Positions 26,801 through 36,442 of a stretch of DNA of 64,000 bases are shown here, piece after piece. The translations under genes and the position numbers were made by a program. The notes beneath the pieces are model-generated. The model searched no databases, was not told the DNA's origin, and was given only the letters and a program-made list of their open reading frames with translations. Source of the stretch: Gammaproteobacteria bacterium 53_120_T64 (GTDB lineage Bacteria; Pseudomonadota; Gammaproteobacteria; Pseudomonadales; Porticoccaceae); contig MAAT01000067.1 of NCBI GenBank assembly GCA_002162815.1, positions 1 through 64,000 of the forward strand. The letters are read 5' to 3'. Numbering within the stretch: the first letter of the stretch is position 1; each line of letters opens with the position of its first letter.

Positions 26801-27344
26801 ATTGCTGGCCTATAAGGATGAGTACGAAGTGGCGCGACTGTATACCGATGGTGAGTTTGTGGAATCGTTAAAGCAGCAGTTTGACGGCGACTATAAACTG
26901 ACCTTTCACCTCGCGCCGCCCCTGCTTTCTAAGCGTGACCCCGCTACCGGGCATCTGTTAAAGCGAGAGTTTGGCGGGTGGATGTTGCCGGCCTTCCGGG
27001 TGCTGGCGACGTTTAAATTTCTACGCGGTACGACGTTGGATATCTTTGGTCGCAGCGAAGAGCGCAAGCAAGAGCGCGCGCTGATTGGCGAATACGAGCA
27101 GCAAGTTGCCGAGCTACTATCCGAGCTGTCCGTACCCAGCGCGTCACTAGAGCAGCTCGCTATCGCTGTTGAAATTGCCGGCTTACCTTATTTTATGCGT
27201 GGCTTTGGCCATGTTAAAGAGGCCAATATAGCGACCGCGCAGCGTCGAGGAGAGACTTTGATGAAGCAGTTACGGGATGGGGGCGTCGCTGTGACGCGCG
27301 TTCAGGTGGTTAATATCCAGGAACCTGAGCTGCTTGAAAAATAG
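23826..27344 (+). CDS. Fused indolepyruvate ferredoxin oxidoreductase (IorA-IorB type)
   Basis: At 1172 residues this is the three-part fused form common in proteobacteria. The N-terminal transketolase-like half starts with GFISGYRGSPIGGYD; a TPP-binding part has GCHFMVTWMDRD and MGGEGASWIG; an iron-sulfur region carries CEGCGDCGVQSNC and CNKDFTCLKGFCP; the C-terminal gamma-like domain begins with LLTGVGGMGVLTIG. It oxidatively decarboxylates aryl- or branched 2-oxoacids to acyl-CoA with ferredoxin. TTG start after GGAGAG. It stands alone; amino-acid catabolism is the likely role. Confidence 0.92.
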   Translation: MAVSLDDKYTCTTGRAYLTGIEALVRLPILQSQRDKAQGLNTAGFISGYRGSPIGGYDNALWRADSFLKQYNIHFQPGVNEELAATALMGSQQVNLFPEAKYDGVFGLWYGKGPGLDRAMDAIKHANNTGASQFGGVLAVVGDDHMAKSSTLAYQSEPMFIGASMPVLNPAGVQDVLDFGLMGWAMSRYSGCWVGMKVTAENMDAAVAADMNPQRLQLVEPDDFAMPESGVHSRWPDPFLEQEERLQQYKIRAALAFARANRIDRVTLDCNHPRFGIVATGKAYFEVLHALADLGIDEAKREAIGLQVYKVAMSWPLEPQGIGEFAAGLEEMLVVEEKRPLVEDQLKSLLYSLPDGQRPRVVGKQDEAGAALLSTIAELSAGDVAKAIASRLQKLASPTSLPLPGSAVQDKALATVSSANLPQRKPWFCAGCPHNTSTKVPEGSRALAGIGCHFMVTWMDRDTETFTQMGGEGASWIGQAPFTNTRHVFQNIGDGTYFHSGILAIRAAIASGANITYKILYNDAVAMTGGQHVDGSLTVEQMVYQLKGEGVVRIAVVSDLPEKYASDFPEFEGLSVDHRDNFTTIQKVLRELDGTSVIIYEQTCATEKRRRRKRGLLEDPDKRVFINAGVCEGCGDCGVQSNCLAVAPKETTLGRKRVIDQNACNKDFTCLKGFCPSFVTVSGAALHQPVAVSADASFPDLPVPPVARDALSEPYNILLTGVGGMGVLTIGSIIGMAAHIEGKGVAVLTQTGLAQKFGAVSSHVRIANTQDELHGVRVPAGKGQLMLGADMVVSSAQASLNCLDSSAAVAIVNNHGSPTADFTQDPDAPFPEQAMEQAIGAATREAHFFDASVLGTALLGNAMTSNLILLGFAWQKGLLPLSVVALEQAITLNGVAVAANLQAFLWGRRLAEQPAKVKNLAGVNETGITQQERETETLEDIVAHRSTQLRKYQNRAYARRYRALVDKVKVAEEQLGATELALTKNVARNYYKLLAYKDEYEVARLYTDGEFVESLKQQFDGDYKLTFHLAPPLLSKRDPATGHLLKREFGGWMLPAFRVLATFKFLRGTTLDIFGRSEERKQERALIGEYEQQVAELLSELSVPSASLEQLAIAVEIAGLPYFMRGFGHVKEANIATAQRRGETLMKQLRDGGVAVTRVQVVNIQEPELLEK

Positions 27345-27601
27345 TGTTTAACGGGTGCCACAGGGCTGACTGACGCGGATGAGCGCTGGCGCCTAGGGAG
27401 CTGGCCTGTGCTGAACCCAGCAACGGCTAGCTGCGGTTTTATGCGCGGTGGTACAGATGAGTATGATTGTCGGATATGGAGGGTATTGCTACACTTCTTC
27501 GCGGTTTAATCTGGTCACGCTGAATGTGCGTTCAGTTGCGCGCAATTTTCTCAGTGGGGCATTTTCTTTTTATCGGTTATACAAATTACAGGAGCACACT
27601 T

Positions 27602-27868
27602 ATGCAAGCTTTTCTTACCCTCGGCAAATACCTCACTCTGGGCTTTTGGGCGCTGCCCTTACTGGCTTTGTTTGGCGCACTGGGCGAGCCTTGGAGTCAA
27701 TATATGCTGTGGGCCGGCGTGTTTGTTTTCTTCGCCCACCTCGGTGAGTTGTTATTGGTGCAGGGCAAGTTGCGCAGTCACGGCAAGGCGGGAATTATGG
27801 ACGCGGTGATGGTGATTCTCGTGGGCTTTTTCTACTGGTTGCCGATCTTCAAGCAAGAAAAAGTGTAG
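27602..27868 (+). CDS. DUF1145-family membrane protein
   Basis: An 88-residue protein with three hydrophobic helices (GFWALPLLALFGALG and following) matching DUF1145/YhhL-like proteins, a family without known function. AGGAG seven bases upstream fixes the ATG. A longer overlapping frame (27448-27747) and the in-frame extension from 27524 are not supported. Confidence 0.8.
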   Translation: MQAFLTLGKYLTLGFWALPLLALFGALGEPWSQYMLWAGVFVFFAHLGELLLVQGKLRSHGKAGIMDAVMVILVGFFYWLPIFKQEKV

Positions 27869-27981
27869 GCACTGTGGTGTGCCGGGGGTGGTAACCTTCC
27901 CCCGGTATTTATGCACTAGAGTGATAGTAGGATTCGACTTTGCAGGATGCCCCATAATCACAAGACTAGGCATTTGTAAGC

Positions 27982-28833
27982 ATGAAAACCCAAACAAGAC
28001 AGCTGGTCGTTGCGATTGAAGAGATAAAAACCCAGGGCTATACGGTCATCAGCGATTTTTTACCAGCGGCTCAGCGACAGGCCGTCAAAGCCTTGCTGGC
28101 GCGTATTAATGGTCAGTTTTTGGGCCGCAATAATTTTGAGGGCGCTAAGACCGAACGTATTTACTCCCTGCTCGGCTACGATAAAGTGATCCAAGATATT
28201 GTCGAAGATGAGCGCATTATGGCGATCTGCGACGAGTTCCTCGAAGCCAATTATTTACTCACTACCAGTCAATCGATTTGCCTTCACCCCGGCGAAACGC
28301 CTCAGCCCTGGCATGCCGATGATGTTTTTTACAGTATTCCACGCCCACGGCCGATGGTGGCCTTGTCGACCATCGTTGCCATCGATGACTTTAGCGCGGT
28401 AAACGGCGGTACCGAAATCATCCCCGGTAGTCATCTATGGAGCGATGAAGAGATCGCTGGCGATTACCGCGAGGGCGGCAGCGAGCGGGACTCGAGCTTT
28501 GCCGAGCGTATGCAGAGCCAGTCGATTACCCTGGAGATACCCGCTGGCGCCTGCGTGGTGTTCGCCGGTAACACCTTGCATCGCGGTGGCGAGAATCATA
28601 GTAAGGCGCCCCGCCAGGCGCTCTCTAACCAGTACTGCCAGCCATGGGCGAGAACCATTGAGAATTTCTTTTTATCACTGCCCCGTGCACTGGTGCGTGA
28701 AATGAGCCCACGGCTTCAGTCTTTACTGGGTTACTCTGTGCTCTCGCCGTTTATGGGGCAGGTCTCGGGCTCGCATCCCCTGAAAGCACTGGATCCCGAT
28801 TACCTGCCGCCCGTGTCGCGGCTGGACCAGTAA
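27982..28833 (+). CDS. Phytanoyl-CoA dioxygenase (PhyH) family protein
   Basis: A 283-residue Fe(II)/2-oxoglutarate-dependent oxygenase. The facial triad is visible as His111-x-Asp113 in PWHADDVFY and His200 in NTLHRGGENH, with an arginine-rich APRQ following for 2-oxoglutarate. Family members hydroxylate branched acyl-CoAs, ectoine precursors or small lipids. No CoA-binding motif is evident. The neighbouring outer-membrane-like gene starts 80 bases later, but no pathway is clear. Confidence 0.83.
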   Translation: MKTQTRQLVVAIEEIKTQGYTVISDFLPAAQRQAVKALLARINGQFLGRNNFEGAKTERIYSLLGYDKVIQDIVEDERIMAICDEFLEANYLLTTSQSICLHPGETPQPWHADDVFYSIPRPRPMVALSTIVAIDDFSAVNGGTEIIPGSHLWSDEEIAGDYREGGSERDSSFAERMQSQSITLEIPAGACVVFAGNTLHRGGENHSKAPRQALSNQYCQPWARTIENFFLSLPRALVREMSPRLQSLLGYSVLSPFMGQVSGSHPLKALDPDYLPPVSRLDQ

Positions 28834-28911
28834 TTATAATAATGTAACCAAGGAACGAGCACCTACTGGGGGATTTCCCCCGTGGATGGCTGTGATAATA
28901 AACCTATGCTA

Positions 28912-30198
28912 ATGAAGTACAGACTGTTGTGCAGGCGAGGTTTTGCCCTGTGCTTGGCGCTATTACTTGCGGGGGTGTGTTCGCCCTTGCGTGCGGATAT
29001 TTACAATGGCGAGAGACTCAATATTGACGGCGACGCCCGGGTTAAGCTCATTGCCATCGACGAGCTGCCTTTGGATACCGGTACTAAGTTACCTGAGTTA
29101 AATTATTCGGAGACGATACTCGGCCTTTGGGCGACCTGGCAGCAGTCGGAGAGTATTCGCTACAAGGCCTGGATAAAAACGGGGTTTCGCAATTATGCGA
29201 CCCATAAAGAACTCAATCGCTATCATTTTGTCGATGAGTTTATTTTTCATCAGTTGTCGGTGGAGTACAGTAATTTATTCGACGGTTTTGTCGATGTCAG
29301 CGTTGGCCGTTTCCCTCTGTATTACGGTCACGGTTTGTTGATACTCGAGAGCAGTCCGCTGGATGCGGAGCGCAGCTACGGTTTTAACGGTATAAAAACA
29401 CGCTTCAAGTTTGAGGGTTTTCATGTTGATTTAATTGGCATCTACTCGCCAGATGACGACCCGCTGTTAATCAATGACAAACACAAACAACTGAAATTAC
29501 TCGAAAGTGATGAAGAGGGTTTCGTTGCTTACATGAGCAATCAATCTCAGCCCTGGCTACCGAAAGATCTGTACTACATGTACAAGCACGAGGAGCCACG
29601 CTTTGGCAGGGGTGATGTTTACTTTCATACACTCGGTTTTATTGTGGAAGAATCGCTCAACGATGCCTTTACCGCCTATTGGGAGCTGGCTACTCAGCGC
29701 GGCCACCGTAGCGGCGGGGGTGACACCAGGGGTTGGTTGAGTGATATTAATTTCACCTATACCTGGCAGCAACTCGCCTGGCGCCCGGAAGTGTTCGTTA
29801 GTAACTATTACTTGTCTGGCGACGACCCCGCGACGCAAACGGAGGAGGGTTGGCATGGGTTGTGGTCGCGCTGGCCGCAATATTCCTATTTGCTGGTGTG
29901 GCAATTTATTCCCAAGATCGGCGAGTGGAGCAACCTCAACTGGTCGCGCATTGGCGCGCGTATTTACCCGAACACGGGGAGTAGTTTGGAGTTCAGTTTT
30001 GGTCCGGTCAGGGCGCCAGAAAAAGGCCCGGGGGGTGGCAATGATAGGGGTGATTTACTGATCTTGTTGTACAAGCATCAGTTTGATGAAAAGTTATCGG
30101 TGGCCTTGCGCAGCGAGTTTCTGAAATCAGGGGACTATCATCCTGAGGTGGGCAATCTTTCCTGGGAGACCCGGGTCGATTTCAAATACCGTTTTTAG
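28912..30198 (+). CDS. Predicted outer-membrane beta-barrel, alginate-export-like
   Basis: About 428 residues with a signal peptide (CLALLLAGVCSPLRA), followed by alternating amphipathic strands typical of a beta-barrel and a final Phe (VDFKYRF). FVDVSVGRFPLYYGHGLLI is reminiscent of the AlgE-like alginate export domain (PF13372), which includes porins of broader use. The start could be 28882, 28906 or 28912; the GGGGGATTTCCCCC hairpin directly before 28882 would mask a ribosome site, so the later ATG is preferred. Substrate unknown. Confidence 0.68.
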   Translation: MKYRLLCRRGFALCLALLLAGVCSPLRADIYNGERLNIDGDARVKLIAIDELPLDTGTKLPELNYSETILGLWATWQQSESIRYKAWIKTGFRNYATHKELNRYHFVDEFIFHQLSVEYSNLFDGFVDVSVGRFPLYYGHGLLILESSPLDAERSYGFNGIKTRFKFEGFHVDLIGIYSPDDDPLLINDKHKQLKLLESDEEGFVAYMSNQSQPWLPKDLYYMYKHEEPRFGRGDVYFHTLGFIVEESLNDAFTAYWELATQRGHRSGGGDTRGWLSDINFTYTWQQLAWRPEVFVSNYYLSGDDPATQTEEGWHGLWSRWPQYSYLLVWQFIPKIGEWSNLNWSRIGARIYPNTGSSLEFSFGPVRAPEKGPGGGNDRGDLLILLYKHQFDEKLSVALRSEFLKSGDYHPEVGNLSWETRVDFKYRF

Positions 30199-30308
30199 GT
30201 GCGCCTGCCGGTACTGACGCTTAGATAGGGCGCTAGGGTAGACCGGCGGCGCTGCTTAATTGTTGCGCGACTGTTAAAATGCCGCTTTGAACCACTAGCG
30301 CTCCTATT

Positions 30309-32450
30309 ATGCCTGCAGTCACCCCCCTCTTTACCTACCCTAAATACTGGGCCGAATGTTTCGGTACCGCACCTTTCTTACCGACCAGTCGTGAAGAGAT
30401 GGACGAGCTGGGCTGGGATAGCTGCGATGTGATCGTCATTACCGGTGACGCCTACGTCGACCACCCGAGCTTTGGCATGGCGGTGATCGGTCGCTTACTT
30501 GAATCCCAGGGCTTTCGCGTCGGCATTGTCGACCAGCCCGACTGGCGCAATACGCAGGACTTTATGCGCCTCGGCAAGCCCAATCTGTTTTTCGGTGTTG
30601 CTGCCGGTAATATGGATTCGATGATTAACCGCTACACCGCCGATAAGCGCGTGCGCAGCGACGATGCCTACTCCCCGGATGACGAGGGCGGTAAGCGCCC
30701 CGACCGCGCGGTGATTGTTTATAGTCAGCGCTGTCGCGAGGCCTGGAAGGACGTGCCCATCGTGCTCGGTAGCATCGAGGCCAGCCTGCGCCGCATCGCC
30801 CATTATGATTACTGGTCGGACGAGGTGCGGCGCTCCATTTTGGTCGATGCCCAGGCCGATATCTTGCTTTATGGCAATGCCGAGCGGGCCATTGCCGAGG
30901 TCGCCCAGCGCTTATCTCGCGGCCAGGATATTACCCAAGTGAGCGATATTCGCGGTACCGCGGTGCTGCGCAAGGACTTGCCCGAGGGCTGGACGCTGAT
31001 TGACTCGACCCGCGTCGATACGCCCGGCAGAGTCGATACCCCGCTCAACCCCTACGATAGTGTCGAGGAGCAGGCGGCATCCACCGGCGGCAAATGCTCC
31101 GTGGGTCGCGATGAAGACAGTGGCGAGCAAGTGCTGCATTTTGTCCCCTTCCGAGAGAAAATTGACCGCGCTACATCGGTGATTCGCCTGCCGGCCTATC
31201 ACAAAGTTAAGACGGATCCGGTGCTCTATGCCCACGCTTCGCGGGTGCTGCATTTGGAAACCAATCCCGGTAATGCCCGTGCTTTGGTACAGCGCCATGA
31301 AGATGTTGAGGTCTGGCTCAATCCGCCGCCGATACCGTTAACGACCGATGAAATCGACGAGGTCTTTGCTCTGCCCTTTGCCCGAGTACCCCATCCGAAG
31401 TACGAGGGGCGGCGCATCCCCGCCTACGAAATGATTCGTTTTTCGGTGAATATTATGCGCGGCTGCTTTGGTGGCTGTACCTTTTGTTCGATCACCGAGC
31501 ACGAAGGACGGATTATTCAGAGTCGCTCGGAAGACTCGATTATTGCCGAGATCGAAAACATCCGCGATAAGACCCCGGGCTTTACCGGGGTGATTTCCGA
31601 TCTCGGTGGGCCGACAGCGAATATGTATCGTTTGGCTTGTAAGAGCGAGGCGGTTGAAAAGGCCTGCCGTCGTCTGTCCTGTGTCTACCCCGGTATTTGC
31701 TCGAACCTCAACACCGACCACAATCCGCTGATTAATTTATACCGCCGTGCCCGCGACTTGCCCGGTATTAAAAAGGTGCTGATTGCCTCGGGCCTGCGCT
31801 ATGACCTCGCGGTGGAGTCACCGGAGTATGTCGAAGAATTGGTGACCCACCACGTCGGTGGTTATCTCAAAATTGCCCCGGAGCATACACAGGAGGGGCC
31901 GCTGTCGAAAATGATGAAGCCCGGCATCGGCAGCTATGAACGCTTCAGTGCGATGTTTGAAAAATACACCAAAAAGGCCGGTAAAAAGCAGTATTTAATC
32001 CCCTACTTTATTGCCGCGCACCCCGGTACTACCGAGAACGACATGGTGGAGCTGGCCCTGTGGTTGAAGAGCCATCGCTTCCGCGCCGATCAGGTGCAAA
32101 CCTATTACCCCTCGCCGATGGCTACCGCCACGGCGATGTATCACTCCGGGCGCAATCCTCTGCGTCGTATCAGCTATAAACGTGGTGAGAAAATCAACCC
32201 GGTGCGCGATCTCGACAAACGTCGCCTGCACAAGGCGCTTTTACGTTATCACGACTCGGCCAACTGGCCCTTGATTCGTGAGCATTTACAAGCGGCGGGG
32301 CGAGCCGATCTAATTGGTGATGGCGAGGCCTGTTTAATCCCCGCTGAGGACGGCTCGAAGGCGGGTGATGCCAGGGGGCAAGAGAGGTTTAAACGCTTTG
32401 CCACCAAGCACAACCGAAAACCCCGAGGCGGCAGTGGCCGGCGGCGTTAG
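30309..32450 (+). CDS. YgiQ family radical SAM protein
   Basis: A 713-residue radical SAM enzyme of the large YgiQ/UPF0313 family. The N-terminal part ([20 protein letters not shown]) is cobalamin-like in fold, and the radical SAM motif CFGGCTFC lies near residue 380, followed by SITEHEGR. The C-terminus is highly basic, ending [11 protein letters not shown], suggesting nucleic-acid contact. Function is not established in any organism. It is a monocistron ending at a convergent gene pair. Confidence 0.93.
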   Translation: MPAVTPLFTYPKYWAECFGTAPFLPTSREEMDELGWDSCDVIVITGDAYVDHPSFGMAVIGRLLESQGFRVGIVDQPDWRNTQDFMRLGKPNLFFGVAAGNMDSMINRYTADKRVRSDDAYSPDDEGGKRPDRAVIVYSQRCREAWKDVPIVLGSIEASLRRIAHYDYWSDEVRRSILVDAQADILLYGNAERAIAEVAQRLSRGQDITQVSDIRGTAVLRKDLPEGWTLIDSTRVDTPGRVDTPLNPYDSVEEQAASTGGKCSVGRDEDSGEQVLHFVPFREKIDRATSVIRLPAYHKVKTDPVLYAHASRVLHLETNPGNARALVQRHEDVEVWLNPPPIPLTTDEIDEVFALPFARVPHPKYEGRRIPAYEMIRFSVNIMRGCFGGCTFCSITEHEGRIIQSRSEDSIIAEIENIRDKTPGFTGVISDLGGPTANMYRLACKSEAVEKACRRLSCVYPGICSNLNTDHNPLINLYRRARDLPGIKKVLIASGLRYDLAVESPEYVEELVTHHVGGYLKIAPEHTQEGPLSKMMKPGIGSYERFSAMFEKYTKKAGKKQYLIPYFIAAHPGTTENDMVELALWLKSHRFRADQVQTYYPSPMATATAMYHSGRNPLRRISYKRGEKINPVRDLDKRRLHKALLRYHDSANWPLIREHLQAAGRADLIGDGEACLIPAEDGSKAGDARGQERFKRFATKHNRKPRGGSGRRR

Positions 32451-32471
32451 GTCGCGGGGTTTGGCGCTGTA

Positions 32472-32801
32472 CTAGCGCTTTGTCTTTAGGCGACGATTAC
32501 CCGGTTTTTCCGGGTGGGACTCAAAAAACCAGTTCTCTAGGGCTTTTGCTTTATCTTCTTGATGTTGCTCTTCTACCCGTTGTTGCGTTTCGGCACATAA
32601 ACTCAAGGCGATTTCTTTGATTCTGCCTTGTCCGGCCGAGTTTTCGCGAATAAGGTTTTCTGCATTCAGTTGTTGAATTAACAAAGTGCTAATCCGCTCG
32701 CACTGGGCATCAATACTGGCCAGTGCAGGGTTTGAAAAAATTAGGCTAAGTAAACAGGCGAGGGCGGTAAGGGTGTTGCGGCAGGCGTGGTGCAAATGCA
32801 T
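32472..32801 (-). CDS. Small secreted protein of unknown function
   Basis: A 109-residue frame with a convincing Sec signal peptide (LTALACLLSLIFSNPALA, cleavage near residue 28). The mature part has two cysteines and is helical and charged (ETQQRVEEQHQEDKAKALEN), with a basic tail. No family recognised. The signal peptide makes a real gene likely, although ribosome-binding strength is modest. Confidence 0.55.
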   Translation of the reverse strand: MHLHHACRNTLTALACLLSLIFSNPALASIDAQCERISTLLIQQLNAENLIRENSAGQGRIKEIALSLCAETQQRVEEQHQEDKAKALENWFFESHPEKPGNRRLKTKR

Positions 32802-33142
32802 GGCTTGACCATTATTGGGTGTTGATGGAAATGTTGCCGGTGATTGTAGCAGTCCTCGTATTTTTGGTGTTGACCTTACTTGATAACCTGTTTCTGTTCT
32901 AAGGTGGTGCGCCTGTAGGTCTTATGAGTTATATTGCACCAGGTTAGACCTTTTTGTGTTCCATTTCGTGGGCGGCAGCTGGGGGCGGGGGCTTGTTCAT
33001 CGTTGCTGATGAAATAAGCCTGTTTTGAAATGGCTGTTTTTTCTGCGGGTAATAGAACTGATTCAAGCCGGTAAAATGGATTTTCATGCTTTATATGATG
33101 GCTTCTTACACTGTAAATTCTAATTAAAATATAGGAAATTTC
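32802..33142. other. Intergenic region upstream of the TorF-family gene
   Basis: A 340-base gap containing the promoters of both divergent genes. The right part is AT-rich, and AGGAAAT precedes the TorF ATG. I see no hairpin of terminator strength or RNA gene. Confidence 0.5.
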
Positions 33143-33892
33143 ATGAAAAATATGAAGAAAAATATACTGTTAGCGGCCATTGTTTCGGCGGCGCCCGTTG
33201 CTGCTATGGCGGCAGAAGTCAGCGGCAATATCAGCCTGACTTCCGATTACCGCTTTCGCGGTATTTCTCAGACCGATACTCAGTTAGCTGTGCAGGGTGG
33301 TTTTGATGTCGCCTTCGACAGTGGCGTCTATGTTGGTGCTTGGGGTTCGAATGTTGATTTTGCCAATAGCCTAGAGCTTGATTACTACGTCGGTTATGCC
33401 GGTGAGATAAATGATAGTGTGAGCTATGACCTGGGTTTTATTTATTATGATTACCCCGGCACCGACGATACCGTACGTACCTTAAGTGGTGATGCAGAAG
33501 ATGATTACGCTGAGGTGTATGCCAGCGTATCGGTGAATGACTTTACGCTGGGCTTTGCCTACTCCAATGACTACTATCTGGAGACAGGTGATTTTTACTA
33601 CGTGTATGGCGATTACTCCTTTGCCTTGGCCCATGATGTTAGTTTGGATTTACACTACGGCTACAACGATTTTGAGTACAGCTCTACAGATTCCAATGCC
33701 AAGGATGCCGAGCAGGCCTTTTTGTCGGATGGAGAGGATAGCTATTCCGATTATTCCGTTGGCATTAGCAAGACCTACTCAGGTGTTGATGTGAGCTTGA
33801 CGTGGGTGGATACCGACCTGGATAAGTCAGAGTGCTTTGGCACCAACTGGTGTGAAAGCACGGTTGTTTTTGCACTTAGCAAAAGCCTGTAA
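33143..33892 (+). CDS. TorF family putative porin (gcw_chp family)
   Basis: A 249-residue protein with a signal peptide ending VAAMAAEVSG and alternating Tyr/Gly/Asp-rich strands. SLTSDYRFRGISQTDTQLAV is the hallmark opening of the proteobacterial gcw_chp/TorF family (TIGR02001), a predicted outer-membrane barrel of uncertain substrate. The acidic, aromatic-rich composition fits a marine outer-membrane protein. A terminator hairpin follows. Confidence 0.88.
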   Translation: MKNMKKNILLAAIVSAAPVAAMAAEVSGNISLTSDYRFRGISQTDTQLAVQGGFDVAFDSGVYVGAWGSNVDFANSLELDYYVGYAGEINDSVSYDLGFIYYDYPGTDDTVRTLSGDAEDDYAEVYASVSVNDFTLGFAYSNDYYLETGDFYYVYGDYSFALAHDVSLDLHYGYNDFEYSSTDSNAKDAEQAFLSDGEDSYSDYSVGISKTYSGVDVSLTWVDTDLDKSECFGTNWCESTVVFALSKSL

Positions 33893-33945
33893 TGATTACT
33901 GGCGGGGCAGCTCTATAGTTTAGAGAGGGGCTGCAGTAGTACCAT

Positions 33946-33980
33946 AAAAAAAACACCGGCCATTGTGCCGGTGTTTTTTT
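33946..33980. terminator. Bidirectional terminator
   Basis: AAAAACACCGGC and GCCGGTGTTTTT form a perfect stem over a six-base loop with A and T runs on either side, suited to end the TorF gene and the convergent CoxE-type gene. Confidence 0.88.
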
Positions 33981-34021
33981 ATGTGGCTTACATTGGGGTG
34001 GGTTTTAAAAGTCCCTTAGGA

Positions 34022-35398
34022 TCAGCTCGTCGCTGCTTTTAGTAAATCGTCGAGCATTCTGTCCAGGTGGTCGAGGGTGTTGCAGGTTTTGGCCATGTGG
34101 CAGTAGGGCTTGTATTTATACATTACCGAATCGCCGGCATTCCAGAAGGTCGTCGGCTCGGGGTTGAGCCAGATAACGCGTTTGGCGCGCAGGTGCAGGG
34201 TTTGCATCACCTCTGTGCGTGGAGCGAGGAAATTGTTGCGGGCATCGCCGAGGATGAGCACGGTGGTTTTGTTGTCGATAGCGTCCATGCACTGGTCTTC
34301 AAAGTCGAGCAGGGTGGTGCCGTAGTCGGAGCCGCCCATGCCGTGGTCGGCCATAATTTTGTCAATCGCCTGTTCAACCGGGTACTTCTCAAAAATATCT
34401 TTCACCGGGATTAGATTGCCAGTAAACACATAGCTATCGATGCGCTGCATGACGTCGTTGAGGCTGTGTAGGAACAGCAGCAGGAAGCGCGCATAGGACT
34501 GCACCGAGCCGCTAATATCGCACATCACCAGTAGGCGGGGTTTGTCGATGTACTTGGTCTTCCAGTAGGTTTCAAACATCACGCCGTCGTAGGCGACATT
34601 GCGGCGCAGGGTTTTGCGAAAATCGAGCTGGCCACGTTTGTCCTGCTTCTTCTTTTTTGAATACTGGGTGCTGAGGCGCTTCGCCATCTTGCGTACCAGG
34701 TCGTGCATGACGTGAAAGTCGCGCTGCTCGATATTCGATAGCTTGCTGCTCTTGAGGTGGTCTTCGCGCAGGTTGCGGGTGGCATTGCGCCCATACATAG
34801 ATAGCTGTTGCTCGACAAAATCTTTGACGCCCTCGGCCAGGAACTCTTTGGCATTTCTCAGCTCACCCGCCTGGGCAATACTGGAGGGGCAGTCGCCCTT
34901 GCCCATGGCGGCGATATCATTTTGCAGGTCGCGGAGGCCCATCTTCTGCATGATTTTCTGCGCATAGAGGCTCTTTTGGGTAAAAAACCAGATATCGGTG
35001 AGACCGACTTCGCGAGCGGCCTTCTTCATTTCGATGGCAAGGCTGGCGGTGTCGCCCTCCAGCAGCATTTTGGCGAGCTCTGATTGTGCCTGCGGTGCCT
35101 CGCTTTGGGCCTGTTGTGGCTCGCTTGCCTCATCGCTGGCGGAGGCTGTGTTGTTGCTGTGCGGGTCGTTGGCGGCGCTGAATGTGTCGAAGCTGAAGAA
35201 CTGCTCGAAACAATCGGCGACCAAATCTTGCTCGGTTTCTGATTTTGCCAGGCTGACCTGAAAGGCATTTTTCAGGATGCTGCGATCAGAATAGCCGACA
35301 AGGGCCACGGTACGGCTGGTTTCAATGGTATCGGAGGGCGATACATTGATGCCGGCTGCGCGGATGACTTTGTAAAAATCTTCGAGGGTTTGCTGCAT
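34022..35398 (-). CDS. VWA-domain CoxE-like protein
   Basis: A 458-residue protein. Its C-terminal half is a von Willebrand factor A domain with the MIDAS metal motif DISGSV (about residue 290) and matches the CoxE-like family (PF05762). The N-terminal part is helical with an acidic, Gln/Ala-rich linker. CoxE works with the AAA+ ATPase CoxD (MoxR type) to mature the copper/molybdenum centre of CO dehydrogenase; other MoxR/VWA pairs act as chaperones for metalloenzymes. It follows the MoxR gene by 56 bases. Confidence 0.87.
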   Translation of the reverse strand: MQQTLEDFYKVIRAAGINVSPSDTIETSRTVALVGYSDRSILKNAFQVSLAKSETEQDLVADCFEQFFSFDTFSAANDPHSNNTASASDEASEPQQAQSEAPQAQSELAKMLLEGDTASLAIEMKKAAREVGLTDIWFFTQKSLYAQKIMQKMGLRDLQNDIAAMGKGDCPSSIAQAGELRNAKEFLAEGVKDFVEQQLSMYGRNATRNLREDHLKSSKLSNIEQRDFHVMHDLVRKMAKRLSTQYSKKKKQDKRGQLDFRKTLRRNVAYDGVMFETYWKTKYIDKPRLLVMCDISGSVQSYARFLLLFLHSLNDVMQRIDSYVFTGNLIPVKDIFEKYPVEQAIDKIMADHGMGGSDYGTTLLDFEDQCMDAIDNKTTVLILGDARNNFLAPRTEVMQTLHLRAKRVIWLNPEPTTFWNAGDSVMYKYKPYCHMAKTCNTLDHLDRMLDDLLKAATS

Positions 35399-35454
35399 AC
35401 TGATTCCTCGCGAAGCGCCGCTGCTTGTCTTGGCCAGAGGCGCTTCGCTATCGC

Positions 35455-36405
35455 TTAGCGCCCTGAGCGCTTATGAGCCTTGTTAATAAAGGTGCGCAGG
35501 TGGTCGCCCATGGCATCGATATCGGTCTCAAATTTTAGCAGCACGTTGAGGGTCTGCTTCACCATCGCCGGCTCGAGTTGCTCGCTGTGGAGGAGGAGCA
35601 GGGTTTTTGCCCAGTCGATGGTTTCTGAGATTGACGGCACTTTCTTGAGGTCAAGTTCCCTCACTTGTTGCACGAAGCTGACCACCTCTTTGCGCAGGGT
35701 GTCGGAGAGCTCGGGTACACGGCTGGTCAAAATACGGCTTTCGAGCTTTTCGTCCGGGTAGGGTACATATAGATGTAGGCAGCGCCGCTTGAGGGCATCA
35801 CTCAGCTCGCGGCTATTGTTACTGGTGAGAAAAACCAGCGGCTTAATTTTCGCCTTGATGGTGCCGAGCTCGGGAATGGAAACCTGAAATTCGGAGAGCA
35901 CTTCGAGCAGGAAGGCTTCAAACTCGGGGTCGGACTTGTCCACCTCATCAATTAGCAGTACACAGCCGAGTTCTTCGTGCAGCGCCTTATAAAGGGGGCG
36001 AGGCTCGAGGAAGGCTTCGGAGAAGAAGAGGTCGTCGTGGTTGTGGATACGTTCCATCGACTGTTCGAGCCCACTGGCACCCTCTAACAGTTCGCCGAGC
36101 TTGTCTTTTAAAAGCTGGGTATACAGCAGCTGCTTGGCGTATTTCCACTCGTACAGTGCCTTGGACTCATCCAACCCCTCGTAGCATTGCAGGCGAACTA
36201 AGGGCACGTCGAGGATTTGCGCGGTGGTCTTGGCGAGTTCGGTTTTACCGACACCAGCGGGACCTTCGACCATCACCGGTTTTTGTAGGTTGTGGGCGAT
36301 GTAGACACAGGTGGCGATCTGCTCGCTACAAATGTACTGAGCGGCTTCAAAGCGTTGCTGGATATCGTCTACCGAAGTGAATTTGTCTTTATAAAGTTCT
36401 TTCAT
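35455..36405 (-). CDS. MoxR-family AAA+ ATPase
   Basis: A 316-residue AAA+ protein with Walker A GPAGVGKT (residues 48-55), Walker B VLLIDEVDKSD (about 149-159) and sensor I FLTSNNSRELSDALKRRC. The MoxR class chaperones cofactor insertion, usually beside a VWA partner, exactly as here. An acyl-CoA dehydrogenase gene lies 37 bases upstream in the same direction, so the three are likely one operon. Confidence 0.9.
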   Translation of the reverse strand: MKELYKDKFTSVDDIQQRFEAAQYICSEQIATCVYIAHNLQKPVMVEGPAGVGKTELAKTTAQILDVPLVRLQCYEGLDESKALYEWKYAKQLLYTQLLKDKLGELLEGASGLEQSMERIHNHDDLFFSEAFLEPRPLYKALHEELGCVLLIDEVDKSDPEFEAFLLEVLSEFQVSIPELGTIKAKIKPLVFLTSNNSRELSDALKRRCLHLYVPYPDEKLESRILTSRVPELSDTLRKEVVSFVQQVRELDLKKVPSISETIDWAKTLLLLHSEQLEPAMVKQTLNVLLKFETDIDAMGDHLRTFINKAHKRSGR

Positions 36406-36442
36406 ACGGACTTTGTGCCTATTTTGGAAATTATTTTGGTGC

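Noticed and set aside
27448-27747. 99-codon frame overlapping the DUF1145 gene
   Set aside because: Different frame from a gene with AGGAG and family match; composition unlike a protein.
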